A stretch of DNA of 53,968 nucleotides from NCBI GenBank assembly GCA_965370805.1, contig CBDUVZ010000004.1, positions 1 through 53,968 of the forward strand, written 5' to 3'. The stretch is from CBDUVZ01 sp965370805. GTDB lineage: Bacteria > Hydrothermota > Tepidihabitantia > Tepidihabitantales > Tepidihabitantaceae. Shown here piece after piece: positions 16,478 to 24,321 of this stretch (position 1 is its first letter; the number at the start of each line of letters is the position of its first letter). The notes under the pieces were generated by a model. That model worked only from the letters and a program-made list of their open reading frames with translations, was not told the DNA's origin and did not search any database. A program made the position numbers and the translations under genes.

Positions 16478-16874
16478 TTCTTATCTCCTTTGTTCTTGAT
16501 GTCCTGGCTACCCGGTAACCCAACCGGCAGAAATAAATCACCAGGATTCCCTGAAGGATTGGGAAAATCATGTAATAGGGTGGTTTAGTCATCGGAATCC
16601 CGAGAATCACATGCATGACAATCGGTTGAAGAACAATCTCGATACCCAGCACGATGCCGATTATGAAACCCCAGCGGATACGAGATAGGCACGTAGCGAA
16701 TGCTAGGATATATGCGGCGGACAAGGCCAGTACAGCAAAGACCGTCGGGTGAGCGAAAGACCCTCCAATAATCACTGCACTTGGCAGTTCAGCCACCAGT
16801 TTGTGAACAAGCTGAATGAGAATCACCGCAACTGCAGCCTGCACTTCAATCGGCAATCTCTTTGATTCAATCAT
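16470..16874 (-). CDS. Small integral membrane protein, unknown function
   Basis: 134 residues, four hydrophobic helices and a basic C-terminal tail. The start at 16874 follows AAGGAGG by 6 nt. No family recognised. It lies between the conserved element at 16904-16970 and flavodoxin, mirroring the small membrane gene at 20614-21012, which follows the second element copy. The two proteins are similar in size and topology but show no obvious sequence similarity. Confidence 0.65.
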   Translation of the reverse strand: MIESKRLPIEVQAAVAVILIQLVHKLVAELPSAVIIGGSFAHPTVFAVLALSAAYILAFATCLSRIRWGFIIGIVLGIEIVLQPIVMHVILGIPMTKPPYYMIFPILQGILVIYFCRLGYRVARTSRTKEIRNG

Positions 16875-16903
16875 GTGAACCTCCTTGTTGCTTACTGAAG
16901 AAA

Positions 16904-16970
16904 TAGGGCGCTCCCGGGGAGGCAAACCCCCTGCCGTGCTTGACGCGCAGGCCAGGAACGCCCTTCATTG
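16904..16970 (-). promoter_or_regulatory. Conserved structured leader element, copy 1
   Basis: On the minus strand an outer stem GGGCG…GCGCCC encloses a second stem CCTGC…GCAGG, whose top is a CGT…ACG hairpin. Copy 2 at 21070-21139 shares most of the sequence (AATGAnGGGCG, GCCTGCGCGTCA, ACGGCAGG). The inner helix varies in a compensating way (3 bp here, 4 bp in copy 2) and the loops have indels, so RNA structure rather than a reading frame seems conserved. It ends 30 nt before the start of the small membrane protein gene. Confidence 0.5.
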
Positions 16971-17036
16971 TCCTCTCATGAACACACCACGATCGCACAT
17001 CCTGTCGTTCCCGCTGCACCTCGCTGCTTTCCGTCT

Positions 17037-18227
17037 TCAGTCCAGGTAAACAAGCCTGGTGACCGCGGTCCGTCCTTCGGACGTAGTACGGACGAAATAG
17101 ACACCACTGCTAATCTGCCGAGAAGGCCGCCATATCAGTTCACCCGTGCTGCCGGCCCGATGGACAACCCTGCCGTCTCTGCCGGCTATCTCCACGAGCG
17201 CCCCGGCCGGAGTGACTATACGGCAGGCGGAACGAAACGGATTCGGGTATGTCTCCATCCCGGCGAATGCCGCTCGACCGGCTTCCTCTTCAATTCCTGA
17301 TGAAGGGGTGAATTCTTCATTCGCGTTCGTGAAACTTCCTCCGGCAACAACTCCGCCGATAGCGTAGATTTTTCCGTTAGCCTCAACGGCCGCAAGATGG
17401 CTTCTAGACGTTGGCATATCTGCATCGGTTGACCAGGAGTTAGCGGCTGGGTCATACACCTCATTAGTGGCCAGCCAGTTTGCTCCATCAAATCCACCGA
17501 GAGCATAGACTTTCCCGCTAACTGCTGCGGCCGCAAGCCAGTATCTCGCTGTCGGCATAGGGGCTTTGGCTGACCAGGAGTTAGCTACTGGGTCGTACAT
17601 CTCGACTACATCCAAGCAACTTGCCCCATCGAATCCGCCAACGACGTAGATTTTCCCCTCAACTACAGCGGCTGTAACAAATCCCCTTGCTGTTGGCATC
17701 AGAGCCTTGGTCGCCCACGAGTTTGTACCTGGGTCGTACTCCTGGACCGCATTCAAGAAAGCTGTTCCGCTATAGCCCCCAATGACGTAGGCTTTTCCGC
17801 CAACCACACCAAGTGCAGCACCTTCTGTCGCTGTGGGCATAGAAGCTTTGATTGTCCACGAGTTGGTACCCGGGTCATACTCATCGTTGAAGTTCACGGT
17901 TTGGCCGGGAGGCGGGCCCTGGTGTCCTCCAATGAGGTAGACCCTCCCGTTAAACTCGGCAGCAACACCACCCAAGCCCCGCCTTCTTGGCTGGGACAGG
18001 GAAGCCTTGGTTTCCCAAGAGTTTGTGGCTGGGTTGTATTTCTCATTCTTTCTCCCTTGTCCACCACATCCCCCGACGGCATAGATTTCATCATTCACCT
18101 TAACACCGGCTGGTGCCCTTCTTGCCGTCGGCGCAGGTGCCTTCGTTTCCCAGGTTCCTGCTGCCGCGCTGGAGATTGCCCATATGGCTATAATGCCTAT
18201 GGTGAGCATCTTCGACCATTTCTTAGA
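17037..18227 (-). CDS. Secreted kelch-repeat protein with Por/T9SS-type sorting tail
   Basis: 396 residues from the GTG at 18227, which follows AGGTGG. A signal peptide (about 1-24) precedes six kelch blades, each with the pattern YDPxxNSW…MPTxR…GKIYVIGG (about 30-310). The C-terminal ~80 residues form a sorting domain (YPNPFRSACRIVTPAG…GVYFVRTTSEGRTAVTRLVYLD). Kelch propellers bind proteins or glycans; no catalytic motif is seen. Probably exported across the outer membrane and anchored. The repeats are close copies of one another, suggesting recent expansion. Confidence 0.85.
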   Translation of the reverse strand, partial: SKKWSKMLTIGIIAIWAISSAAAGTWETKAPAPTARRAPAGVKVNDEIYAVGGCGGQGRKNEKYNPATNSWETKASLSQPRRRGLGGVAAEFNGRVYLIGGHQGPPPGQTVNFNDEYDPGTNSWTIKASMPTATEGAALGVVGGKAYVIGGYSGTAFLNAVQEYDPGTNSWATKALMPTARGFVTAAVVEGKIYVVGGFDGASCLDVVEMYDPVANSWSAKAPMPTARYWLAAAAVSGKVYALGGFDGANWLATNEVYDPAANSWSTDADMPTSRSHLAAVEANGKIYAIGGVVAGGSFTNANEEFTPSSGIEEEAGRAAFAGMETYPNPFRSACRIVTPAGALVEIAGRDGRVVHRAGSTGELIWRPSRQISSGVYFVRTTSEGRTAVTRLVYLD

Positions 18228-18356
18228 CACTTTTGCCACCTTTCTTTGTTTTGTGCCTGAAAACCACAAGGTTAGCGTTCAATATCTCCTCCTCGCCTTG
18301 CCCGAAGAAGGAATCTGTGATTTTGTATTTCGGCCTGGTTCCATGAGTATTATCTT

Positions 18357-20477
18357 CTAGAACTTCAACTTGACACCGCCGAGAAATTCCCTTCCGGGCA
18401 TCTCGTTCAAGCCCCATTCACGGAATTTCTTGTCAAAGACATTGTTCACTGAAAAAAAGAACTGAGCGTGTTTGGCAATAACTTTGTTCACTTTGATATG
18501 GGCAAGGAAATAACTCTCGACTATCTCGGGTTCTGGTTCAGGAGCCATACCAGGGCAAACACCTGGTTCGATATAATAACCCCACCTCTTCCCTATATAC
18601 TCACTCCTCAGGTTCATCCCAAAACCGTACGGAACCTTACATTCCAATTCCATATTGAGCTTGTGTCTTGGGTTATAGAAGAGTTCATCATCGGTTTCTT
18701 TGTTCCTTGAGTCAAGTAAGGTGTACCCTAACCTCCCTGACAGCCAATCACTGAACTGGCTCCAGAGTGCAAACTCTATCCCCTGAGTATAAACCTCGGC
18801 TATATTCTTGTAGCTGTATACGGGGTAAGGCATGAAGTCAGGCCCTAGTTTAGTCGTATCTGTATCATACCTTTCTATCAGGTCTTCGATGTCGTTTCGA
18901 AAGAAGGAAATCTTGGTCAGCAAATTCTCACCTATGCCATATTCCGCCCCTAACTGATAACCAATAGATTTTTCTGGCTTCAGGTCAGGATTTGCTTTTA
19001 TCCAAAGTCTCGCCATAAACATCTCTACGGTATAAAGGTGACACATTGGAGGTTCCTTGAACGCCCTTCCAACCGAACCCCTTAGCTTGAGACCTTCGGT
19101 TAATCTGCAGAGCAGTCCTACATTGGGATTGACTATTATCCCCCATCTGTCATGGTGGTCCAAACGAGTTCCCAAGACCAAACTGAAGGGTGACACTTCT
19201 ACTTCATCCTGGATGAAGAGACTATTTGTAATCTGACGAACTGTTCCTGATTTCAGGAGCGTATCAAACTTGAAGTGTGTGTGCTTCTCTTGGCAATAAT
19301 AGTAACCAAAGGTAAGGAGATTCCTCCTGATCAAGTGACTGTAGTTCAGCTCTGCTTCGTAAAGATTGTGATAGATATCCGTCGTATCCACCCCAGCTTT
19401 GAGCATGAGGCGGTGGTATTTGAACCAGGAGCCCCTCAGCTTCAGATTGGAAACCTCGCTCAGTCGCCATTCCCCCACTGAATTCAGGGTGTATCTTTGC
19501 TGTCCAAGTGGATCCATTATCTGTTCACGCTGGAAATAACCTGGTTTCAGGACCAGTTTAAGGCCGTGAGCAAACTCGTATCCTAAACTTCCCTGAAAAC
19601 CTTCGTCCCTAAACTCATCCCAGTTTTCGCCCAAAGTGTCGGGCTCTCCATCATACTCTCTGCGGTTGTAGCTCAGGAAATAACCCAATCTGCCTATCTT
19701 GGCACCCTGGCTCAGTCGGTAGATTCTGGTATTGTATGTTCCAAAAGCAGCGGAAGCAGAACCTGCGGGCTTTTCCGGAGCGGTTCTGGTAATCACATTG
19801 ATTACCCCGGAAATGGCATCACTTCCATAAAGAGAAGAAGCAGGCCCTTTGATCACCTCCACCCTTTCAATCATCTCTGCGGGGTACTGGGATAAACCTG
19901 CAGAATATTTGGGGGCTCCACGAAGCTTTTGACCGTCTAAAAGGAGCAAGGTATATTGTGGGTCAAGCCCCTGGAGTTTGGCCGCCTCTTTAACCCAGCC
20001 AAAACCTCCTTGCGCATATACCCCTGGAAGGTATTTTACTGCCTGGCAAGCGGTCTCAATATTTGCGAGCTCCATTTCTTCTCTGGTAATCACATCAGCC
20101 GATACAGGAATATCACTGATGGCACGCTCTGTTTTGGTAGCCGTGATAACGACCTCTCCCATTGGAATTACCATTGGATACAACTCAAAGTCAAGGATTG
20201 AAAGTTTGTCAGCAGAAACCTCAATCAGTCTCGTTGCAGTCTTATATCCAATCATTGATGCTATGATCCGGTATTTGCCAGCCGGGACCTTAGAAATAAG
20301 GTAATGACCATCTTCGTCTGCTGAAGCACCAAGTATAGTTCCCTTCAGGGCTACATCTGCCAGTGGAAGTGGTTCTGTGGTCTTTTTATCTATTACCCTC
20401 CCCTCAATTCTCCCGAAATCTCCTGCCATAACCAACACAGGCAAAAGGAACAGCAGAACTTTCATAAATATCTTCAT
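18357..20477 (-). CDS. TonB-dependent outer-membrane receptor
   Basis: 706 residues. Signal peptide (MKIFMKVLLFLLPVLVMA), then a CarboxypepD_reg-like domain (about 20-105; GRVIDKKTTEPLPLADVALKG), a TonB-box-like VVITATKTERAISDIPVS, the plug (VEVIKGPASSLYGSDAISGVINVITR) and a 22-strand-type barrel ending GGVKLKF. It imports siderophores, haem, cobalamin or other scarce ligands with TonB energy; the ligand is not deducible, though the plug is BtuB/CirA-like. GGAGG sits 6 nt before the chosen ATG (20477). The gene is clearly richer in A+T than most of the window and lies in the putative metal-acquisition block. Confidence 0.92.
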   Translation of the reverse strand: MKIFMKVLLFLLPVLVMAGDFGRIEGRVIDKKTTEPLPLADVALKGTILGASADEDGHYLISKVPAGKYRIIASMIGYKTATRLIEVSADKLSILDFELYPMVIPMGEVVITATKTERAISDIPVSADVITREEMELANIETACQAVKYLPGVYAQGGFGWVKEAAKLQGLDPQYTLLLLDGQKLRGAPKYSAGLSQYPAEMIERVEVIKGPASSLYGSDAISGVINVITRTAPEKPAGSASAAFGTYNTRIYRLSQGAKIGRLGYFLSYNRREYDGEPDTLGENWDEFRDEGFQGSLGYEFAHGLKLVLKPGYFQREQIMDPLGQQRYTLNSVGEWRLSEVSNLKLRGSWFKYHRLMLKAGVDTTDIYHNLYEAELNYSHLIRRNLLTFGYYYCQEKHTHFKFDTLLKSGTVRQITNSLFIQDEVEVSPFSLVLGTRLDHHDRWGIIVNPNVGLLCRLTEGLKLRGSVGRAFKEPPMCHLYTVEMFMARLWIKANPDLKPEKSIGYQLGAEYGIGENLLTKISFFRNDIEDLIERYDTDTTKLGPDFMPYPVYSYKNIAEVYTQGIEFALWSQFSDWLSGRLGYTLLDSRNKETDDELFYNPRHKLNMELECKVPYGFGMNLRSEYIGKRWGYYIEPGVCPGMAPEPEPEIVESYFLAHIKVNKVIAKHAQFFFSVNNVFDKKFREWGLNEMPGREFLGGVKLKF

Positions 20478-20509
20478 CTTAAACCTCCATGCTAACCTTT
20501 TCCTGACCA

Positions 20510-20617
20510 TTATTGCTCTCTGTCGGAACCAAAGAGCTCATTTACCGGCAGGCTCATGAGTCTATGTTTAAAGTGCTGCTTGGCCGTCCCAAAGGCCTCT
20601 TTCCCTTCATGCTTCAT
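20510..20617 (-). pseudogene. 35-codon relic of the FmdE-like protein C-terminus
   Basis: The frame begins with an ATG overlapping the stop of the upstream membrane gene (ATGA). It encodes EGKEAFGTAKQHFKHRLM and SLPVNELFGS. The FmdE-like protein at 21252-21899 ends with EEKEAFGRTKQELKDRLM and SLPANKLFGF. It therefore looks like the tail of a second, deleted copy, left between the small membrane gene and the TonB receptor. It may still be translated. Confidence 0.65.
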
Positions 20618-21012
20618 TCCCGCATCCATCTATAGGATGCGATATTCAGGAGCACTCCGGAAATCAGAAGGAACGCCAGCAGCAATACCTGGTGAACCTC
20701 CACCGGGGCTTCGCCGAGATGCTGGATCAGGTGAAAGGCATTGAACAACGTGAACGCCAGTGTGAGAACAAAGTTGGCAATTCTGTACCACTTCGCCTCA
20801 ACGAACACACTCATCACCACCGCGACCATTGGAATCAGAAAGAAAAGCAGCATCAACAGCATCATGCCGGCCGGCGTTTCGCCCGTAGCATCCGGCATAG
20901 CCACGTCAGCCCCGAAGAAAATCGGCATCACACCCAGTATCGCATGGAAGGTCATCCCGAACAGGAACACCACCCATAGCGTTGTCACTCTCATTCTGTT
21001 GCTCATGATCAT
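20614..21012 (-). CDS. Small four-helix membrane protein, unknown function
   Basis: 132 residues, four hydrophobic helices, His near the fourth helix (FHLIQHLGEAPVEVHQ). No family recognised. ATG at 21012 follows AAGGAG by 5 nt; a GTG and another ATG nearby are alternatives. It is the first full gene after conserved element copy 2 and lies upstream of the TonB receptor, so it may form part of the uptake system. Confidence 0.6.
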   Translation of the reverse strand: MIMSNRMRVTTLWVVFLFGMTFHAILGVMPIFFGADVAMPDATGETPAGMMLLMLLFFLIPMVAVVMSVFVEAKWYRIANFVLTLAFTLFNAFHLIQHLGEAPVEVHQVLLLAFLLISGVLLNIASYRWMRE

Positions 21013-21069
21013 AATCACTCCTTTCTGTCATGTGGCGCGGGACATTTCTCCCCTGCTTTCGCCTGCCAG

Positions 21070-21139
21070 AAAAAACGGGCGCGCCCCAGGCACAAAGCAC
21101 CTGCCGTCTCTGACGCGCAGGCGAGAGCGCCCATCATTG
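21070..21139 (-). promoter_or_regulatory. Conserved structured leader element, copy 2
   Basis: Minus strand: GGGCGC…GCGCCC outer stem, CCTGC…GCAGG inner stem, CGTC-AGA-GACG hairpin. The outer stem is followed at once by GTTTTTTC, as in an intrinsic terminator, so attenuation is possible. It lies between the small secreted peptide ORF and the small membrane protein gene. See copy 1 for the comparison. Confidence 0.5.
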
Positions 21140-21250
21140 CGCTTCCTTTGGGCAGCCGGTTACCGGCTCGGCATGACCGACAACAGAGACGATTGCCATT
21201 GCCGACAGGTCAAGGCATATCGCCACTGCAAGTGCGTATGTTCTTCTCAT
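21134..21250 (-). CDS. Small signal-peptide-like ORF (38 aa)
   Basis: ATG at 21250 begins one nucleotide after the FmdE-like stop (TAAGATG), so translation could be coupled. The product MRRTYALAVAICLDLSAMAI then VSVVGHAEPVTGCPKEAQ is a basic start plus hydrophobic stretch and an AxA-like site (GHAEP), i.e. a short secreted or membrane peptide, with one Cys left after cleavage. No homologue recognised. Its stop lies within the edge of the conserved element. Confidence 0.4.
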   Translation of the reverse strand: MRRTYALAVAICLDLSAMAIVSVVGHAEPVTGCPKEAQ

Positions 21251-21251
21251 C

Positions 21252-21899
21252 TTATTCTTCTTCATCGTCGTTTGCCTGGAATCCAAAGAGCTTATTCGCT
21301 GGCAAACTCATAAGCCTGTCTTTGAGTTCTTGCTTGGTCCTTCCAAAGGCCTCTTTCTCTTCGGATGTTGCCGGTTCAGATTTCACCTTCTTTCTCAACT
21401 CAAAGAATCTCTCTGGGAATACCTCTTCTTTCAACCTGATCCTAACCCGTTCATCCGTGGACTTCCGGATGAAAGAAAACACCCAATTATCCACGGTAAT
21501 ACTCGACGCACTTGTACCCTCCGGCAATTCCAGGGTGAAATCTCCCCTTGTCTTGGCTCGGGTGATAAACTCAAAGGCGTCTTGAGAACCTTGACCAGGA
21601 AACGCACTGATTATTCTGAAATCTTCCCTCCCAGGTACTTCGTCTTTCCAGAGTTGTGATATGGCAAGCTGGGTCACCCTGAAGCCGGCTAACAGGCACG
21701 GGCATATGTCCCCGTGATACTTCCCGACATCTTCTATGGTTATCTCAAGAAGGTTCTCTTCATCGTAGATGGAAATCGACGGGGGTTTGGACTGGACCCC
21801 CTCAGGTGATTCTGCGTCGAGCTTGCCTCCATAGAAAAGAAGAAGACTTACCCCGATTAGTCCTGCAAGACAGAACCCTCTTCTAGTTATTCTGTTCAT
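21252..21899 (-). CDS. FmdE-family protein (formylmethanofuran dehydrogenase subunit E-like), exported
   Basis: 215 residues from the ATG at 21899. The N-terminus has a twin-arginine-like start (RITRRGFCLAGLIGVSLLLF). The FmdE core is ITIEDVGKYHGDICPCLLAGFRVTQLAIS with the GDICPCLL Cys pair, then ISAFPGQGSQDAFEFIT. FmdE domains bind a metal through His/Cys and occur with molybdenum or tungsten enzymes and, in non-methanogens, near metal or cofactor uptake genes. A long acidic C-terminal helix (EEKEAFGRTKQELKDRLM) ends the protein. A DtxR-like palindrome sits 45 nt upstream of this start. Confidence 0.8.
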   Translation of the reverse strand: MNRITRRGFCLAGLIGVSLLLFYGGKLDAESPEGVQSKPPSISIYDEENLLEITIEDVGKYHGDICPCLLAGFRVTQLAISQLWKDEVPGREDFRIISAFPGQGSQDAFEFITRAKTRGDFTLELPEGTSASSITVDNWVFSFIRKSTDERVRIRLKEEVFPERFFELRKKVKSEPATSEEKEAFGRTKQELKDRLMSLPANKLFGFQANDDEEE

Positions 21900-21943
21900 A
21901 TCTTTATTTCCCTTTCTTTCAAACCGGGCTTTCCTACTCATCA

Positions 21944-21959
21944 GTTAGCCACGGCTAAC
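21944..21959. promoter_or_regulatory. DtxR-like operator upstream of the FmdE-like gene
   Basis: GTTAGCCACGGCTAAC: 7-bp inverted arms with a 2-nt centre. It fits GTTAG-N-CA-N3-CTAAC, shared with the sites at 25305 and 29887. No clear -35/-10 was seen around it. Confidence 0.55.
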
Positions 21960-22008
21960 ATCTAGCCCAAAATAAAAGCCGGCCGCATAACGAACCACTG
22001 TCCATGAC

Positions 22009-22293
22009 TTACTCGTTCCTTGTGGTCAGCGAGATGTCCGACGGATTCCGGGTCTGGTCCGATTCAAACCCTGACTCACTCGTGACAACCTCGTATCCGA
22101 TGACCGGCATATCCTGGCACTTACCCTGATACGGACAGCCCCGACATCCTTTCGGCCGACACTCGGGATGGAGTTCGCGAATCATCCCTTTGTGGGTCAT
22201 AAACCTGAGCATCCGCTCAAGCGCGCTCTGCTCGATCTTCAGCTTCCGGCTCAACTGCTTCACTGTACTCGTACCGCGCCGCATCTCAGCCAT
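22009..22293 (-). CDS. feoC: FeoC-like winged-helix protein with Cys cluster
   Basis: 94 residues. Winged helix: MAEMRRGTSTVKQLSRKLKIEQSALERMLRFMTHKGMI, followed by ECRPKGCRGCPYQGKC, a four-Cys set that could hold an Fe-S cluster as in FeoC. It follows feoB by 11 nt and is last in the operon. FeoC proteins bind or protect FeoB and may sense iron or oxygen. The start is chosen after the feoB stop; a longer frame would overlap feoB by 88 nt. The C-terminal 30 residues are not typical of FeoC. Confidence 0.75.
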   Translation of the reverse strand: MAEMRRGTSTVKQLSRKLKIEQSALERMLRFMTHKGMIRELHPECRPKGCRGCPYQGKCQDMPVIGYEVVTSESGFESDQTRNPSDISLTTRNE

Positions 22294-22304
22294 AACCTGT
22301 TGAA

Positions 22305-24320
22305 TCACGTAAACAGACTCCCAATCTGGTAGATTGCCACCGCCACCAGCCAGCCAAGACCCGAGGTGTAGCCGATAGTAAGAAGTGTCCACTTCCAGTT
22401 GGTTTCACGCCAGATTGCGGCAACTGTGGCCACGCACGGCACGTAGATCAGAGACATCGCCATGAACGCATAGGCTGAGAGCGGGGTGAATTGCCCGGAA
22501 ACCACTGCGGCCAACCCTTCTTCGCCAACACCGTAGAGCGTGCCCATCGTTCCCACCACCACTTCTTTGGCCAGGATTCCGAATACCAGCGACACTGCGG
22601 CCTGCCAGTTGCCGAATCCGGCAAGCGAGAAAACGGGGGCAAAGAACATGCCGATCTTGCCGATGATTGACGCCTGGGATGCGTATTCCACACCCCAGGG
22701 CATGCTGGCCAGGAACCAGATCAACACCACAACTGCGGCGATAATGGTTCCGGCTTTGCGTACAAACAGCCAGGCCCGTTCCCACATATGGTTCAGTACT
22801 CCGCGGATTGAAGGCAAGTGGTAAGGCGGCAACTCCATAATCAACGGTGCAACTTCATGCTTGAAGAAAATGCCCTTGAGAATCCTGGCTACCAGAATCG
22901 CCAGCACTATCCCCATGAGATAGAGCGAAAACACCACCAATCCCTGGTTCCGGCTGAAGAAGGCAGCAGTGAACAAGGTGTAGATCGGCAACCTTGCCGA
23001 GCACGACATCAGCGGGTTCACCAGGATGGTCAGGATTCTGTCCTTGCGCGACTCCAGGGTCCGGGTCGCCATTATTGCCGGCACATTGCATCCGAACCCG
23101 AGAATCATCGGGATGAACGACTTGCCGTGCAGTCCCAGGGCGTGCATGAACCGGTCCATCACAAACGCGGCCCGGGCCATGTATCCTGAGTCCTCAAGTA
23201 TCGAGATAACCAGAAACAGAATGACGATATTGGGAATGAACACCAGTACCGAACCGATACCGTTAATCAGACCATCAACCAGGAATGAACTGAGCCAGGC
23301 CGGTGAGCCGGCCAGAGCGCCCGAAGCCAGACCACCAAACCACTCGAACAGCATCTCAATGTACCCGATCAACGGGTCACCGAGCTTGAACACCAGTTGG
23401 AAAGTACCCCACATCAGGAGCAGGAATATCGGTATCCCAAGCCACCGGTTGGTCACGACCTTGTCGATGCTGTCCGACATGGTAAGCCGGTCCGCAACCC
23501 CGGGCTCGCGGTGCGTGCATTCCTTGACAACTCCGTTCAAGTACCCATACCTGCGTTCGACGATTGCGGTTTCCGAATCGTAGCCGTATTTGTGTTCCAG
23601 TTCGGTTCGGGTCCGCTCCAGTTCTGCGCGTACGTCGGCCGCATCCGGATTGCTCTCCATTACGGCAATCTCGGTCTCGTCCCCCTCAAGCAGCTTCAAC
23701 GCGCGCCAGCGTGCCGAAACACCACGGGTAAGCTGCTTCTCCACAATCAGCCCGGCCAGCCTTTCTATTGCCGCTTCCACATCGCGACCGTAGAAGACCT
23801 TGAATCCGGGGCGCAGTTCGTCCTTACGGATGTCGTGAATTGCCCTGCGCAATCGCTCCAGACCGGTACCTCTTGAAGCCACTGTCTCCACCACCTTGAC
23901 GCCCAGTGTCTGCTCCAGCTTCCGGGCATCAATCGTGAGGCCCCGACTCCGAGCCACATCCATCATGTTCAGGTCAACAATCACCTTGGCGCCCAGTTCC
24001 AGCAGTTGCGCCACCAGGTACAGGTTCCGCTCCAGGTTGCTGGCATCCACCACCGCGACCACCGCATCCGGTCGCTCGTTCACCAGGAAATCCCGGGCCA
24101 CCTTTTCGTCCAGCGAATAAGCACTCAAGGAATAGGTACCGGGCAGGTCCACCACGGTTACCTCGTGGTCTTCGTAGCGGAACTTCCCCTCTTTCTTTTC
24201 AACTGTAACCCCGGGCCAGTTACCGACGTACTGCCTGGACCCGGTCAGCGCATTGAAAACAGTAGTCTTGCCCGAATTCGGATTCCCGGCCAGGGCTATC
24301 TTGATCGGCTTGCCGGCCAT
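22305..24320 (-). CDS. feoB: Ferrous iron transport protein B
   Basis: 671 residues. GTPase domain: G1 GNPNSGKTT (12-20), G2 at TVEKKEG, G3 DLPGTYSL, G4 NMMD. The membrane part has two Gate domains around a Core (RAAFVMDRFMHALGLHGKSFIPMILGFGCNVPAIMATRTLES). FeoB imports Fe(II) across the inner membrane. The start at 24320 comes just after the feoA stop (TGAGATG); a longer frame starting at 24338 would overlap feoA. It belongs to the dtxR-feoA-feoA-feoB-feoC operon. Confidence 0.96.
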   Translation of the reverse strand: MAGKPIKIALAGNPNSGKTTVFNALTGSRQYVGNWPGVTVEKKEGKFRYEDHEVTVVDLPGTYSLSAYSLDEKVARDFLVNERPDAVVAVVDASNLERNLYLVAQLLELGAKVIVDLNMMDVARSRGLTIDARKLEQTLGVKVVETVASRGTGLERLRRAIHDIRKDELRPGFKVFYGRDVEAAIERLAGLIVEKQLTRGVSARWRALKLLEGDETEIAVMESNPDAADVRAELERTRTELEHKYGYDSETAIVERRYGYLNGVVKECTHREPGVADRLTMSDSIDKVVTNRWLGIPIFLLLMWGTFQLVFKLGDPLIGYIEMLFEWFGGLASGALAGSPAWLSSFLVDGLINGIGSVLVFIPNIVILFLVISILEDSGYMARAAFVMDRFMHALGLHGKSFIPMILGFGCNVPAIMATRTLESRKDRILTILVNPLMSCSARLPIYTLFTAAFFSRNQGLVVFSLYLMGIVLAILVARILKGIFFKHEVAPLIMELPPYHLPSIRGVLNHMWERAWLFVRKAGTIIAAVVVLIWFLASMPWGVEYASQASIIGKIGMFFAPVFSLAGFGNWQAAVSLVFGILAKEVVVGTMGTLYGVGEEGLAAVVSGQFTPLSAYAFMAMSLIYVPCVATVAAIWRETNWKWTLLTIGYTSGLGWLVAVAIYQIGSLFT

Positions 24321-24321
24321 C

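Noticed and set aside
16904..16970. Similarity to a c-di-GMP (GEMM) riboswitch on the plus strand (GGCAAACC…GACGC)
   Set aside because: Second helix and receptor are missing and no gene follows on that strand.
16904..21139. Possibility that the conserved elements are leader peptides (both start with ATG)
   Set aside because: Insertions and deletions between copies shift the frame, and the peptides do not resemble each other.
21960..22008. Terminator after feoC (GGCCGGC followed by TTTTATTTT)
   Set aside because: The palindrome has no loop, so a stable hairpin is doubtful.
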